From Saccoglossus kowalevskii (Eukaryota > Hemichordata > Enteropneusta > Harrimaniidae), in assembly GCF_000003605.2 (NCBI RefSeq), contig NW_003112966.1, positions 136,047-173,605 of the forward strand: a stretch of 37,559 bases of DNA. Direction: 5' to 3'. Each line of letters opens with the position of its first letter. Position 1 is the first letter of the stretch. Positions 1 through 12,133 of this stretch are shown here, one piece after another. The notes under the pieces were generated by a model. That model was given only the letters and a program-made list of their open reading frames with translations, did no database searches and had not been told where the DNA came from. The position numbers were made by a program, and so were the translations under genes.

Positions 1-199
1 AGGACTGTGTTCTGGGTGAGACTAACTTGAATTTGCTTTCAGTGCTCACCACGAGGAAACAGAAACAAAGAATTTGCATACTAATAGTACAGCTGGGCGA
101 CCTGTCCTCAACCTAAGCCCTAACTGGCTCTTTGTTTAAAACAATGGCATCTGAAGTGGTATACACTGCAGGTGACTAATTACCGATACTAGATTATAA

Positions 200-420
200 T
201 GTGACAGAAGGTAATGGAACGTTCTAGAAATTTGTAGTAAGTACCAGACTTATTATGTATGCTGATGTAATGGTCTATTTATAGACAGTGGGGGTATATA
301 TAGGGGAGTTGTTCAGCACTGAGTTCAGATCGGAGATCTCGTTGAATTGTGTTGGAGTTTAAGTATCTAGTTATTGGAGTAGTGGAGTTTTACCGCGTTA
401 TTGTACTTGATGTTTGCAGA
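200..420 (+). promoter_or_regulatory. TATA-containing promoter-like block, possibly part of a solo LTR
   Basis: GTATATATAGG at about 294-304 is followed roughly 30 bp downstream by TTCAGATCGG, an initiator-like arrangement. The block follows a TGTGACAG near 200, and TG is how many LTRs begin. No open reading frame with recognisable content follows, so this may be the promoter of a solo LTR rather than of a host gene. No matching 3' LTR boundary or target-site duplication was identified. Confidence 0.25.
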
Positions 421-3326
421 GTATAATAATACCAGTACCAGTTGAAACCTCATCTGTTGGCTCCGTGTTCGTATGTTATCATCGCCGCCAGGGAAGTCTT
501 TCTGTTACTGTTGCCATTTTGGTATATGAACCATCACACATGTACTATACCAATTACGGTAATATTACGTTGCGTGTGACACATACAACATTGCGATACT
601 AACTGTGAAGACATTAACGAACGTGCATTCTCGCCACTGAACAGAGACGTACACCCACTTATTTTCTGAACGATGTCAACGACCACCCCTTCTCCGTTAT
701 TACAGTGCAGAATATGTTCGACCATAAATTTCAATAAATTACGCAGATGCGACAGATAGAATTTAATTACTAGTATGATTAGGAATTAAATAGGAAATTG
801 TTTCCCTGTGGTATCCACATTTACAGCTATATTTAATTTCTGATGGAGCGTGCTGTTAATAACCATAATTAGATTATAATAAACTTAGTAATTTTCACCT
901 CGTTTCGTATCACCAAATAAGCATTAGTTGTACAGCATGGCACTGTGCGTTGATAACACCAGGTGGTCGTTAGAAGCGCCAGCAATAGAACATATTACAG
1001 CACCCCCACTGACGTATAAGTAATACAATTACCGTGTAACGTGTGATTATTGCTCTAAACTGCCGTATTTTCCGATAAAATGGGGCAACAGCGAACAGCG
1101 AAAGCATACGCATTGGTAATCGTGTTTGTGCCTGGCTAACAGCGAGGTCATGATAATGATGATGAGTTTGTTGTTGAATTTGGTCGCTTGACGAGTTCAA
1201 ATGTTGAATACCTTTCTGACGTAGCTAAACTATCAAGGATACGATACGGTGTTATGATTATATACATTTTTTAAAACAAATAAATATATATAGTCACGAG
1301 ACTCATCGTCAAATATCCAGAATATTCTGTTCACAAAAAATGATGAATTTAGATTACCTGTTTGTTCTTCTGACATCGTTGTTCTCTATGATGACGTCAA
1401 GGGGAAAGTAGACAAGTAGCCAAGTGTGTCTCGGCAGTATCTGATGACGTGCTACGACCTATGACGATAATGTCAATTTTACTCTGCTGGTACAAATAAC
1501 ATTAGTCACGTGACTTTTATTTTTGTTGATTAAAATGCACAAGTACCTGCATGTTTCAGAGATGGTACTCTAACAACTATGAGGGCGCTCGACGTGATAC
1601 CGAAAATAACTATACAAAATAATGTTATTGTTTTATTGTTTATAAAGACTGAGAATGCAAACGAATACAGGTATCGCCTGCCACGTCACATTCCACACAG
1701 GAACCGGAAAAAGAATAAGATAACGATCACACCGTCACAGCATTTCTATGGATACCAATTATTTGATTTTCACTGATGTAATCAGGAGTATGAAGGTACT
1801 TTTAATAAAATCGCGATGGTGAATCGCATTGGAGTTATTAAACGACGTACATACACACAACGAAAATCACATCAAATTAGTTGTGAACCAATGAATGCAT
1901 AAACAGCTGTGTCATAAATACACATGCGTACCCAAGAACGCGTGCTTGTTTTACAGTTTATTCTTTTTACTTTTTGTGCGTGTATTACGTATTGGCTCAA
2001 CATGCCTCAGTAGCCATCGTTATACCGTCATGCGAAGATGTTTAAAGACATTTTAGTAGATAATCCATTTTCATTGATAACCACGTTTTTGGAGTACACA
2101 GAGAATGACGCGATCTACCATACACTGCATGATGGTTCCCCTTACGCACTTTGATTAAGGGTACGTAGCAGTAATTCAAAACGCGTGCAGCGTCTGTCCA
2201 GTTCATTTCAAAGCGAATGATATTGTGGACGGCCGAAATAAAGTTTTCCATTTGCGGTGAGGCGCTACATAACACATTAAATGAGGTAAAAATACGCGTT
2301 ATCTGTATTTCCACTTGCCATAACAGTTACTGAGGAGATGACGGGTAATTGCTTCATTGTCCGATGCACCACTGATCGGCTGACTCCGTGATTTCAGTAC
2401 CAACCAGAATATCGTGTTGATCGAAAGGTTTGGTGGAAAATCCAACTAAAAAAAAAAGTAGAAAAAAGCAACGACGACCGAGAAGATACACCATCCAAAC
2501 ATGTAGCGAACACTAGAGGGCCGCTTGGGATAATGGGGCACGTCGTCATTCTTTAGACAACGTTCGCTATTAAAAATACAATGTACCATTGAAATTAGAC
2601 CTCTCCAACAATCTATAGAAAAGCGTTGAAAAACATCATTTCACGTAAATAATGTCTTTAATTCAAGAATACATCAATACGTATTTGATTAGTTTCTGGG
2701 TAACCCATTCTACCGTCATACCAAGTTGCTGGATGTATGCACAAGAAGCAAGAAGATTCATATTCTTGACTGAACTGATAGGAAAAAGTGTTTCATTCTA
2801 AGAATCAGTGACTTTTGTCTTACTGTTGGCCTACATTGAGGAACGACTACGAGGCCTTTACCGCACATTTTTACTTACCGGTACTAGTATTACAAATTTG
2901 GCAAGTTTTGGATGCAATTTTTTACTGCGGCCCGTCACGGGTTGTGTATTATCACAGCGTACGTGTAATGCTTTTTGTATAAAAGGGCAATAGGCAAATG
3001 GCCCGTAGAAATTGTGCCTATTTAGGTACATATCATAGGGGTGCATTCAACCACATACCACCTACTTAGCTTGTTATTAAACATGTATTGTATTGAAACG
3101 CAGACCACTAAAGATTGAAACAAAGAGTTTTCTAGTAAACGGACATCACTAAGAACAAAGGAACTAGTAAACGGATATTGTTTGGAGCCGTCCTAGCATG
3201 GACCTGTTGGTAGTCCATGACCCTAGTAAACGCTGAACGAAAACTGTCCGCGAAAGTTAGTGGACTATTAAAACAATAGCACGAGCCAAAAAGTAGTATC
3301 CTTATGGCCAACAAGAAGCGCTACAT

Positions 3327-3339
3327 CACCAGAGGGCGC
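3327..3339 (+). promoter_or_regulatory. CTCF-like motif
   Basis: CACCAGAGGGCGC matches the bilaterian CTCF core consensus CCACYAGRGGGCGC closely. It sits in a gene-free stretch upstream of the cluster. CTCF and its motif are conserved in most bilaterians. Motif only; occupancy is unknown. Confidence 0.35.
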
Positions 3340-4229
3340 AAGGCGGTATAAACCTCATGTACATGGTTGTACAATGTGTGTGTAAAGCGATTCTTTCAGC
3401 CAATCACTGTATTACCATTAGTCAATAATCATCTGTATTACCCATAAATCTCCACGCCAAAACATACCGATTATTACGTTCCACCATTTCGGTGCTGGAA
3501 TCGACAGACACTCGTGAACGTTTTTTTACGAAATAAACATAACGATTGGAAAGTTTCATAGCTTTAATGATATCATAGTAAAAACTACTCCCATATTTGA
3601 AGTATAAGCCACTGTTTCGATGTCCTTGACCCCAACTTTAAAATTTTCGTTTATTTCAGCGAAATTTATGCATTTTATTGGGCAAGAACATGTCGATTTT
3701 TGGGTCAATTTTCAACTGGCTGTGGAGCATTGCCACCCAATATAAACCCACCCCCTCCCCGCCCGAGAGCACATGGAATTGATTAAAACTCATAACATTT
3801 TCCTAGACAAAAATAACAATTATTAGGCCTTGAATCAATTGAATATTATTTTTGAGAACTTATTTGTAAAGTTACTGTACATTTATTCTAAGAAAGACAC
3901 TATATATAGCATAATTTCTGTAGCATAATTTGTTAGTTGGGCAATTTTTTTCTTTAAAGAGAACACTTCACAGATGTCCACATTTTAATTTCACAAATGC
4001 ACCCATCAATGGAAAAACATAAATAAAAAAAAAAGCTTGGAAAGAACTGACTGTGTGCTGACAAGTATTGGAGGCATGAAGTTCAAATAAATAATACTGT
4101 ATGAGCACATCATTCAATACACATGAAGAAAAATGTCGTTGAGACTATCGATAATACATCACAAAAATTTGTAATCAATAACATATTATTATCGTTATCA
4201 TTTATTGTATCTTTATGATGTGAAAGTGA

Positions 4230-4560
4230 ACTCTGTTGACCAATCAGGACTTTTCGCGGGCTTTTACTCTCAAAAGTAGCATTCTCTATTTGTGTTGTTT
4301 TACCAATAAGCTGTCTGCTGTAAGTTTTGTCATGGAACTTTACATTGTAAACCTACATAGTTTTGTACTTGCTATTGGACTTGCACATTGTGTTAGTTAG
4401 TGTTCAGTTCCTTCAGGGATTCTGCGATAATAAAGTGTTTGAGTTTAGTAATCGTGCTTCTTTCAACCCGCAAACTGTCCATTGCGGCAGTAGTTAAATA
4501 TTTTGAACCTAGCTAGGGGACCAAGTTTAACGGCAGAGTCCCAGATACTTATTCTGTATA
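4230..4560 (+). mobile_element. LTR-like regulatory block (possible solo LTR)
   Basis: The stretch has, in order, a CCAAT box (GACCAATCAGG, about 4239), a second CCAAT (about 4303), an AATAAAG polyadenylation-type signal (about 4430), and then a region resembling an LTR end and leader. This order is typical of a retroelement LTR, but I could not define TG...CA ends or a target-site duplication. It could be an unrelated promoter or terminator region. Confidence 0.22.
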
Positions 4561-4943
4561 AAGCTCTCCCCAACAAAAAAAATTGTATTTATTGTATGCA
4601 AATGTTTTATTTTGACTATAGACTTGTGTGTATCCTTTACATGCTGTGATAGAGAAAATACAACATTTAAAGCAGTTATCATGTGGCTACGGTATAACAA
4701 TTATAAATATTTAATGAAATGATATTTTGGTCACATGTCTTGTATAACAACACAATTATAGTACCAGTTGTATGTCCGAATCATTAACAGTTATCATTAT
4801 TACAGTTATGCATAATAATGAGGTCACATAACCACATATGGACATGTATGTTAGTCATACCTCTTGTCAAATGCCTTCATTATACATGTAGCACTGATTA
4901 TGGCAACCGAGGAGGGTCATGGACATGCCATGTTTTTACGGTT

Positions 4944-5018
4944 TTACATTTAAAAATTTACTTTTACTTTTGAATAAGGACTCTCATTTAAAAATTTACT
5001 TTTATTTTTGAAAATAGA
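4944..5018. repeat. Direct repeat, two AT-rich copies
   Basis: CATTTAAAAATTTACTTTTA occurs twice, near 4946 and 4985, each followed by a TTTTTGAA-like tail. The two copies are adjacent and nearly identical over about 30 bp. Local duplication in AT-rich DNA; no function can be inferred. Confidence 0.7.
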
Positions 5019-5121
5019 TATTAATTTTTAATTTCACTTTACTTATGGATATATGTATCAAGTTTGAATGAAATCACATAATTGGTTCTTGTGATATCAG
5101 TGGAACACACATGCACATACA

Positions 5122-6325
5122 ATCTGATTAAAATATGATGTAGTGTACGGGCTTTAATTATGTTGGCTATAAACTTATTTTAATTGTATGTTTTATTACT
5201 TTTGTTATTACTGCCTTTTTATTTTATTATTTTACTTTGATTTTGAATTCCGCCCTACATACATCTGATCCGACGCCTATGTAAGTCCCGTTCAAATCTC
5301 GCGCAAGTAACAGCAAATCACAGCCCCCTTGTATACAGGCTGTCGGCTGCTTACTTTTCAGTGTAGCGATACTCTACGGGCAATTTTTCTGTACATTATA
5401 TTTTGCCCACTTAAATAAACCATTAATAGAAAATTGCTAGTATATTTTTATTTACAAAAGAAATTCCATAGCATTTTACAATACATCTTCGCCAGCCAAG
5501 GTTCGTTTATTCTGTCATCGCTTCAATTTTACACCAAACACTGAGAATAACTATCTAGAATGGAAGCAAAAAAATAAGTAAATCGTAATGATTAGAACAC
5601 TGTAAACAGCTATAGTAAACAATGCACACTGATTTTAAATTGTATAACGGTCACCGGCCAAGGCATCAACGCAGAAAATTGGAGCAAAAAAATATTTCCT
5701 GATCAATTGTGATGTGTTCCAAATAAAAAATATTTTATTCCAGTCCAAATCAGCTCAATTACTTTAATAAAGAGTTATTGCATAATGTACAAAATGTTCA
5801 ATACCGTAGACGATTTTGGCCCGATCGTCAACAAAACATCAACAGTCTCCAGGGCAAGCGAAAAAAGACACCGGTGTTCGGTTGAACCGGTGGAAACAAA
5901 ATCGTCACACCCAGAATAACTACGCAAAATAACGATCTAAACTTGAATCATTCGAGCCACAATATAAACATAAAAATGACTTGCATTTGACAATGATACT
6001 TACCGAAAAGCAGTGTTTTTCTTGGTCGCTAACATCGGTATTTTATTTGAGTTTGTTTGGGACCTGACTCTTCCCGGTGACGCTATAGAATGAGGTCTGT
6101 GATTCGTTGACTAAAATCGTCGATAGTGGGTCTCGTTGAAATCTCGTTACATAGGCATCGGGTCAGACGTATGTAGGGCGGAATTAAAAAAAATCACTAA
6201 ATCAAAATCGAAGTAAAATAATAAAATAAAAAGGCAGTAATAACAAAAGTAATACAAAATAAAATAAAAATAAGTTTATAACCAAAATAATTAAAGCCCG
6301 TACACTAAATCAGATTTTAATCAGA
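5122..6325. mobile_element. 1.2-kb element with long terminal inverted repeats (non-autonomous DNA transposon / fold-back)
   Basis: The left arm (about 5122-5284) and the right arm (about 6147-6325) are reverse complements over roughly 160 bp, with small indels. Both outer ends read TCTGATTAAAAT inward, then share GTGTACGGGCTTTAATTAT, a T/A-rich tract, and AATTCCGCCCTACATAC followed by GCCTATGTAA. The interior (5285-6146) has no open frame worth calling, so this is a non-autonomous, long-TIR element. Target-site duplications are not clear. The arms differ at perhaps 10-15% of positions, so the insertion is old. Confidence 0.82.
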
Positions 6326-7778
6326 CACACTAAGACTCCTATTGGAAACAGGAGTCAAAAACACTTGTATTTTTTGTTTTTATATTTGAGGTAAATTACC
6401 AAAACACAAGTTAGTATTCATGCTTTAATTCATAAATAAATCACTGTGTTACACCCATACAAAAGCTAAAAAATAACTACAATATTATGTTAGATCACAA
6501 TATTATGAACATTACAGTATGTAGCTTGTTTCAGCCAGTTATTGAAGTCTGACATGACAAGCATAGTAAGTATACACATATAGAAAAACTAGTTTATTTA
6601 CTCCTGTATTGCTGCCAAGGCCAAAAACTGCTTACTTTGTAAATTATAAACATTGCACTAAACAGGATGTTCAAATCATACATTATAAACTATTTTATAA
6701 ATTAGCCAGATTTCTGTGTAAATGCAAGTATGAAATTTATTTTATTTTAAATATTAATGATACCAAAAATAAATCATCTGGGAAAGTTCTATTTCAAAAA
6801 ATGTCTCTAATAAGCATAGCATTTACACTATTATTTACACATTTAAATCTAGACCTTCCTGAATAGTTAAAACTCAATTCAGCATAACTATTAAAAATGT
6901 TATAAAATGATTTCCGCATACCAGCATATTTTGCTGGCTTGAACTTTGACTTGTTAGCCATCACTGCATCTCACCTCCCACCTATCTGACAATAACATTG
7001 GTGTATAGCACAAGTCAGCATAGACACATAAAGCTTTGCAAAAACACCAAATGAGACATTTGTATGGTTAATGTTGCTATTCTGATATTATACAATTGAT
7101 AATGTTTGTCATATTTAAAAAAAATACATTGCCTTGAAATACTTGAATTATTGCAGGCTGCAAGGCGTTAACATACAGTTTGAATACTATTAATAGTAGC
7201 TGTATGATTAAAAACAAACTTGACATTTATAATTGAATAAATCACAATAGCGAAAGCAGTTTTGACTGATCAACTGTATAAAAGCGATTGTTGCAACAGA
7301 CTCAACAGGCAGGTCCGAAACTCAAATTACAGGAGATATACGACCTATGTACATTTTTGTACTTGTATAAGTATGCCACAGACTCGATGGGGGACCAATA
7401 CCACTGGCCAGGAGTCAAGCTATAACAGATACGACTTTGGAAGAACCTTGGTTAAGGATCATGTGGGCAGAAAGATAGTCACATAGTTACATAGTCCCAG
7501 TAGTCACAATATTGTGTATGATGCAATATAAACTATCGGTAAAATGTACCATCATTACTAGCCCTTGCAATTGTCAGGCACAAAATTAAATTTAAAAAAC
7601 AGTTTCATTTAGAGATTGCATTGCCTGTGAATTGGATGATGAAAGAAGTACGCAGCAGAGTGATTTGAAAGTTGTCAGCGTCAATTCTTTTAACCATTGA
7701 GTCTCCAACCCATAAGCAGATTTTAAAAAGCTAGCTGTGACCTTTGACCTAAGGTCAAGACACTGATTAAAACAGATT
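6326..7778. other. Gene-free stretch downstream of gene A
   Basis: AT-rich sequence after the right end of the long-TIR element, up to the stop codon of gene A, which reads leftward. Its right part is presumably the 3' UTR of gene A. The 85-codon plus-strand frame at 6609-6866 is low-complexity, Lys/Phe/Ile-rich and antisense to the expected transcript, so I do not call it. Confidence 0.5.
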
Positions 7779-10700
7779 TCAAACGTCAATATCGATATCA
7801 ATTTCATCATGATGTACAATAATCAACACGACTGAAATAATCAGTATTGCTAATCCAATAACAAACGCCGTCCAGGAGAGGAAGCGAGCTGAAGATGATG
7901 CTTGCCATGCTCCATCAAGATCACCACGTGACGAGGAGCGGTAAACCTGATAAAACAAGAAAATACAACATAATTAAATGTACATATATATTTTGTTCAC
8001 AACTAATGGTTTGTTGTCTAATATTGTTCAAAAATTGGTGACACATTAAAACATCTTCTAATTAAGCGAACTACCGTAGTCCCTACAATTCAAACATAAC
8101 CCTCTCAAAAAAACAGCAATGCTCACACAACAAGGAATTTTATTTTTATTTCTTAACTTTCTCAGTTGCTTTCGGTGATGGATACATGTAGAATAAAAAT
8201 ATTGATTCTAAATTGTAGCTCATAAAATTTCACCAAAGTTTGGTGTTCAGTACACACTATGAGAATTTTCCAAAGCTCCCTCAATCCGACAATCTTGTGC
8301 AGGTTTTATGTCAATAACTTGTCAAGGGGATCCACGTGTGGCAATATTAACAAGTATATGCATCACATAAGTAGTCCCTGTGAGTTCTCAAGATTGAGAA
8401 ATATATAAAATTTGAACATGAACAGTCAGAGATATGGCTCCAAAACTGAATTCACTAAAACAAAATTGCCACCAGTCAGCCATTTTGAGTCCGATCTGAC
8501 AAATAACGCGAGATCATGCATTAAGGTCTCCATGTAAATATCAAGTTCGAACAAAACCTGCCTATGCATTACTGAGATCCAGAATTGAAAGAATGTTTGA
8601 TTTTGATGGTTTTTTAATATTAAAATAACAGAAATTCAGCCACCTTGAATTAGATAACTGAATGAATAAATATTCATAAGTATGACATATATAAGGCATA
8701 CATGTATCAGAGATATGACTCATTAAAACAAAATGGCCACCAATAGGACAATTTGAATTCAATCTATCAAATCAAAATGATGTGCATCAAAAGCCCAATA
8801 ATGTCCAATATATGTACCAAGTTTTAATGAAATCTATACATGACTGAAATATTTAAACATGAACGACTCCAAAACCGCATTCACTAAAACAAAAATGGCC
8901 ACATATGGCCATTTTGAATCAAATTATGAAACCAAAGAACGTGCATACTTCATGTTGCATGATATGTTTTTTTAAGTTTGAATGTAGATGCACAAAATCA
9001 CAGACGCACACATAGAAGTAAATAAGTGGTCGAATGACTTGGCATGCATGCATGTTCGGTTTTACTTATTACTAATATGGAGAAAAACATGCAACTACTG
9101 AACATAGCTTGATTCTGAGTTGTGTGATTTGCTTTGCATGAATTTTGCTTATATGGCTGGGTGGCACACTTTGTGAAATTTAATCTGAGCTTGTGCAATT
9201 TTTCTGTACATGTATAACGAATCAGTGACTTTGTCAGTGCTGCACTGTGTTGCATTCAAATATGTTTCATAATTTTAGTGTTTTTACAGGAAATTTGATT
9301 ATAACTACTGAAATTAGTCTAAAATCAGGTTATGTGTTCTGATAAAAGTTTGTAATATTGCGACATGTGTGTGATAAATCCAGATAAAAACAAACCCGGT
9401 TGCTTTTATCAAGGGGTCTCCCATACAACAATGCTCAATTGAGCTTTACTTTAGACATCAATCAATCATCTAATCACACTGCTGCATGACTAATTTGAAA
9501 TTTAGCCGAATTGGCAGGTATTTTATGTTTGTAATGTTTTAAAATTTATATTATTTTCACAAGTATCTTCTTGTATTGAAATCAATTATTTCAACTCAAA
9601 ATTGCATGTGCTGGTTGTACATCTACCTACATTTCTAGCAACCCCAATATTGAACTTAGTTGATATTTCATAGTGAATGATGATATTTTTACATTTCAAG
9701 ATGATCAGAAAAATGTTTTTGAATTACAGAAAAAAGACAACAACAGCAACAACAGAATTATTTAATCTACAATGAACAAGGTAAAGAGTAACATCTTTGA
9801 TAGTTTGTGGTACAGTGAAGTGAGTTTTGTCCAGAGTCACTGATGAAAACCGTTGCTACACAAAGAATGTTTATGAAAAGTAAGGTACCAAAAATGACAA
9901 GGGAGGTGGCGAGTGCCAGCAAGGTACCATAAATGCTGTTAGAGGTGGAGAGTGCCAGCAAGATTCCTTAAATGACCTGGCAAGTGGTGAGTGCCAGCTA
10001 AGTACTGTAAATGTAAACAGATTTATTATACGACTGAAGTATGACTTCTGATGAACGAACAGACACAAAATTATACCGGGTAAATCCCCGTTTTTGAACT
10101 TCATTCAAACATGGACTAAATATTGCACTTTGAATATGGATGTACCCTTTAGTAAAGTGAACATGTGTAAATGCCCATATTCAGCCAGTAATATGTACAA
10201 GTCATCACATTATAGCAGGACCAACAAATTAAAACATCTTTTATTTTGAGATGATGGAGATTAATCATATGATACACATGTGATAACAAATCAGTCAAAA
10301 TAAATGTGTCAACTTAAATTGCAGTTTGCAACAAAAGGGAGCTGTGTTTTATCAGAGTTTGTTCGTAGTTTTTAGTCTAACTAATTGTGTAGAACTAAAT
10401 GAATACACAAAAACATGAATTTTGTCATATAATTTTAACAAATATGATGATTCAATTTTGGCTAAAATAGAGAAGTACATCAAAGAGCACTTAGACATCA
10501 CCTGACTCAGTCAATGAGATCACCTGGCTCAGTGGGAGGTCAACAGATTCAGTGAAGTCATTGATGCTAGCTACAAAATAAATAACCAGTCTACTCACTT
10601 CTCTAGATTTCCAGAGAGCGAATATTCCAATAGGCCAAAAACACAAGACTGTTGAAATTACGGCTAATATAAAATAATCACTGGGTATTCTCCACGCTGG

Positions 10701-12040
10701 AACAGGGCTGCCATATGTGTATCTTGTAGGTTCATCTCTCACCTATAAACAACAATATGGTAAATATGGTCCTTACATTTAAAAAATACAATGGAATCAA
10801 AATGACTACATAGATATATTGTACGACACTTGGTTTCAGATATTTCTGCTTTCATGAGTGTTTCTTTAAGCTTTAAATCACACAGAAATAACTGATGAAT
10901 GTAAAATTGAGAACCAAAAATGCATCAATGAGTGTCACATGATAGTAGATAAAATAATCGCAGCTATCACCAGACAAAACAGTTTATGATGATACAGTGT
11001 ATGCTGTGTGTGGTAACAGAGTATGAGAATAGATGCGAAACACACTAATAGAACAAAAGCAGAATCAAGACTTGGTTGTGGAAATTTGTTTTAAATAATA
11101 TTTTTTGTTTGTTTACTTAGCAGTCACATGACATTGAATTAGATCAAAAATTACCCAGAATTTTAGGAAGTGTGAAACAAGAGCTTTAATAAAATATATA
11201 GTTTACTATAGTTCAGGACAATTCTTATATGAAAATATCAAGCCTAATTATAACATCCCTGTTAGGTCTACTACAACCTTAAAGGGCAGTGGTCATCACA
11301 CCTTGTTCCATATGGGTCCCATAGCGAAGTATACGATGCATCTTTAAANNNNNNNNNNNNNNNNNNNNNNNNNNNNNNNNNNNNNNNNNNNNNNNNNNNN
11401 NNNNNNNNNNNNNNNNNNNNNNNNNNNNNNNNNNNNNNNNNNNNNNNNNNNNNNNNNNNNNNNNNNNNNNNNNNNNNNNNNNNNNNNNNNNNNNNNNNNN
11501 NNNNNNNNNNNNNNNNNNNNNNNNNNNNNNNNNNNNNNNNNNNNNNNNNNNNNNNNNNNNNNNNNNNNNNNNNNNNNNNNNNNNNNNNNNNNNNNNNNNN
11601 NNNNNNNNNNNNNNNNNNNNNNNNNNNNNNNNNNNNNNNNNNNNNNNNNNNCAAGGCCGTGATAGGAAGAACGAGGTTGTAGTGACCTTGTAGTGCACAT
11701 TGGTGAGGCAAGGGAGTGTATACATTTTTTATACATTATTTAAATTATAAATTCAAACGGCAGTTTATCTTTGTACGAATGCGTAGAGACTTCGAATGTT
11801 CTAATTTCTGTCCAATGATTTGTGAGCGTTGGAGAAAAATTACCCAAATTAGTTTCCAGCTTACAAACGGGAGGTCCCTGATCAAGGGATTTCGAGTACA
11901 GATTAGAGCAGAGTTCTACACAGTTGCACGCTGCAATCGTCAGCATACAAATTCTCGTCCACCAGTGTCACTAGCGGACATTCCTGTACAATCAAATGTT
12001 TATACCAGATGTTCTACATACCTTGGCCCACATATGCCAT
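7779..12040 (-). CDS. Gene A: dispanin / CD225-domain (IFITM-like) membrane protein, one exon missing
   Basis: Recognised exons in transcript order: 12040-12022 (ATG, six codons encoding MAYVGQ plus one base, donor GTATGT), 10742-10599 (48 codons, phase 0 at both ends, donor GTGAGT) and 7946-7779 (54 residues of the tail plus one more, then TGA). The 10742 exon carries the first CD225 segment, with SDYF, CFWPIGIFA and KSRE. The last exon has the conserved Gly-Asp (SSSRGD), an Ala/Ser-rich stretch ending in AR, and a second membrane helix of about 22 residues, then an acidic His/Asp tail. Exon 1 ends in phase 1 but the CD225 exon starts in phase 0, so an exon of length 2 mod 3 must lie between 10743 and 12021; the N gap at 11349-11651 is the obvious place. 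The ATG has a strong context (A at -3, G at +4). Family role: small double-pass or hairpin proteins of plasma and endosomal membranes. Family call is firm; exon 1 is inferred by analogy with gene B. Confidence 0.8.
8412..8990. repeat. Three diverged copies of a dispersed repeat in gene A's last intron
   Basis: Similar blocks start near 8412, 8698 and 8858. Each has AACATGAAC or CATGTATCAGAG, then ATTCACTAAAACAAAA, then TGGCCACCA and CCATTTTGAAT-type sequence. A related piece (CAAGTTTGAATGAAATC) lies at about 5060. The copies are strongly diverged and none is coding. Origin as a transposon-derived satellite is inferred. Confidence 0.65.
9875..10016. repeat. Minisatellite, about 3 units of ~40 bp
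   Basis: Units contain GAGTGCCAGC at about 9910, 9949 and 9989, each preceded by a GTGG-like core and followed by a TACC/TTCCT block and AAATG. It lies in the last intron of gene A. The open minus-strand frames across it come from the repeat and not from a gene. Confidence 0.75.
11349..11651. other. Assembly gap (303 N)
   Basis: An unbroken run of N. It falls between exon 1 and the CD225 exon of gene A and most likely hides that gene's second exon. The N count may not be the true gap length. Confidence 0.99.
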
Positions 12041-12121
12041 GTTCAGTTTGTTGATTTACCCGTTTATCTTCATGAAACAAATTGTGACGCTAACTAGTTC
12101 TTTCGTGAGGTCGTTCACCGG

Positions 12122-12133
12122 AGTCACGTGACT
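12122..12133. promoter_or_regulatory. Palindromic E-box (CLEAR/MITF/USF-type) upstream of gene A
   Basis: AGTCACGTGACT is a perfect 12-bp palindrome containing the CLEAR consensus GTCACGTGAC. It lies 82 bp upstream of the proposed gene A start codon, a promoter-proximal position. bHLH-Zip factors (USF, MITF/TFE) bind this motif in animals. The same 12-mer plus TTT recurs at 1504, so chance or repeat origin is possible. Confidence 0.45.

Larger units (their letters stand above)
1..4230. other. Gene-free stretch, no supported CDS
   Basis: I find no exon chain with matching splice sites here. Open frames are all 90 codons or less and resemble nothing I know; the longest is 2042-2314 on the minus strand. 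What can be seen: a TATA-like block near 294, a palindromic E-box at 1504-1515, a CRE core (TGACGTCA) near 1392, three scattered copies of CTAGTAAACG between 3131 and 3235, a CTCF-like motif at 3327-3339, and a short C-rich tract near 3750. Probably intergenic DNA with old repeats. Confidence 0.6.

Noticed and set aside
9767-10104. Minus-strand ORFs with GTLLALATS/CWHSPP repeats
   Set aside because: Translation of a ~40-bp minisatellite inside a gene A intron.
11271-11736. Three overlapping minus-strand ORFs of 130-148 codons
   Set aside because: Most of their length is the N gap; no real coding sequence supports them.
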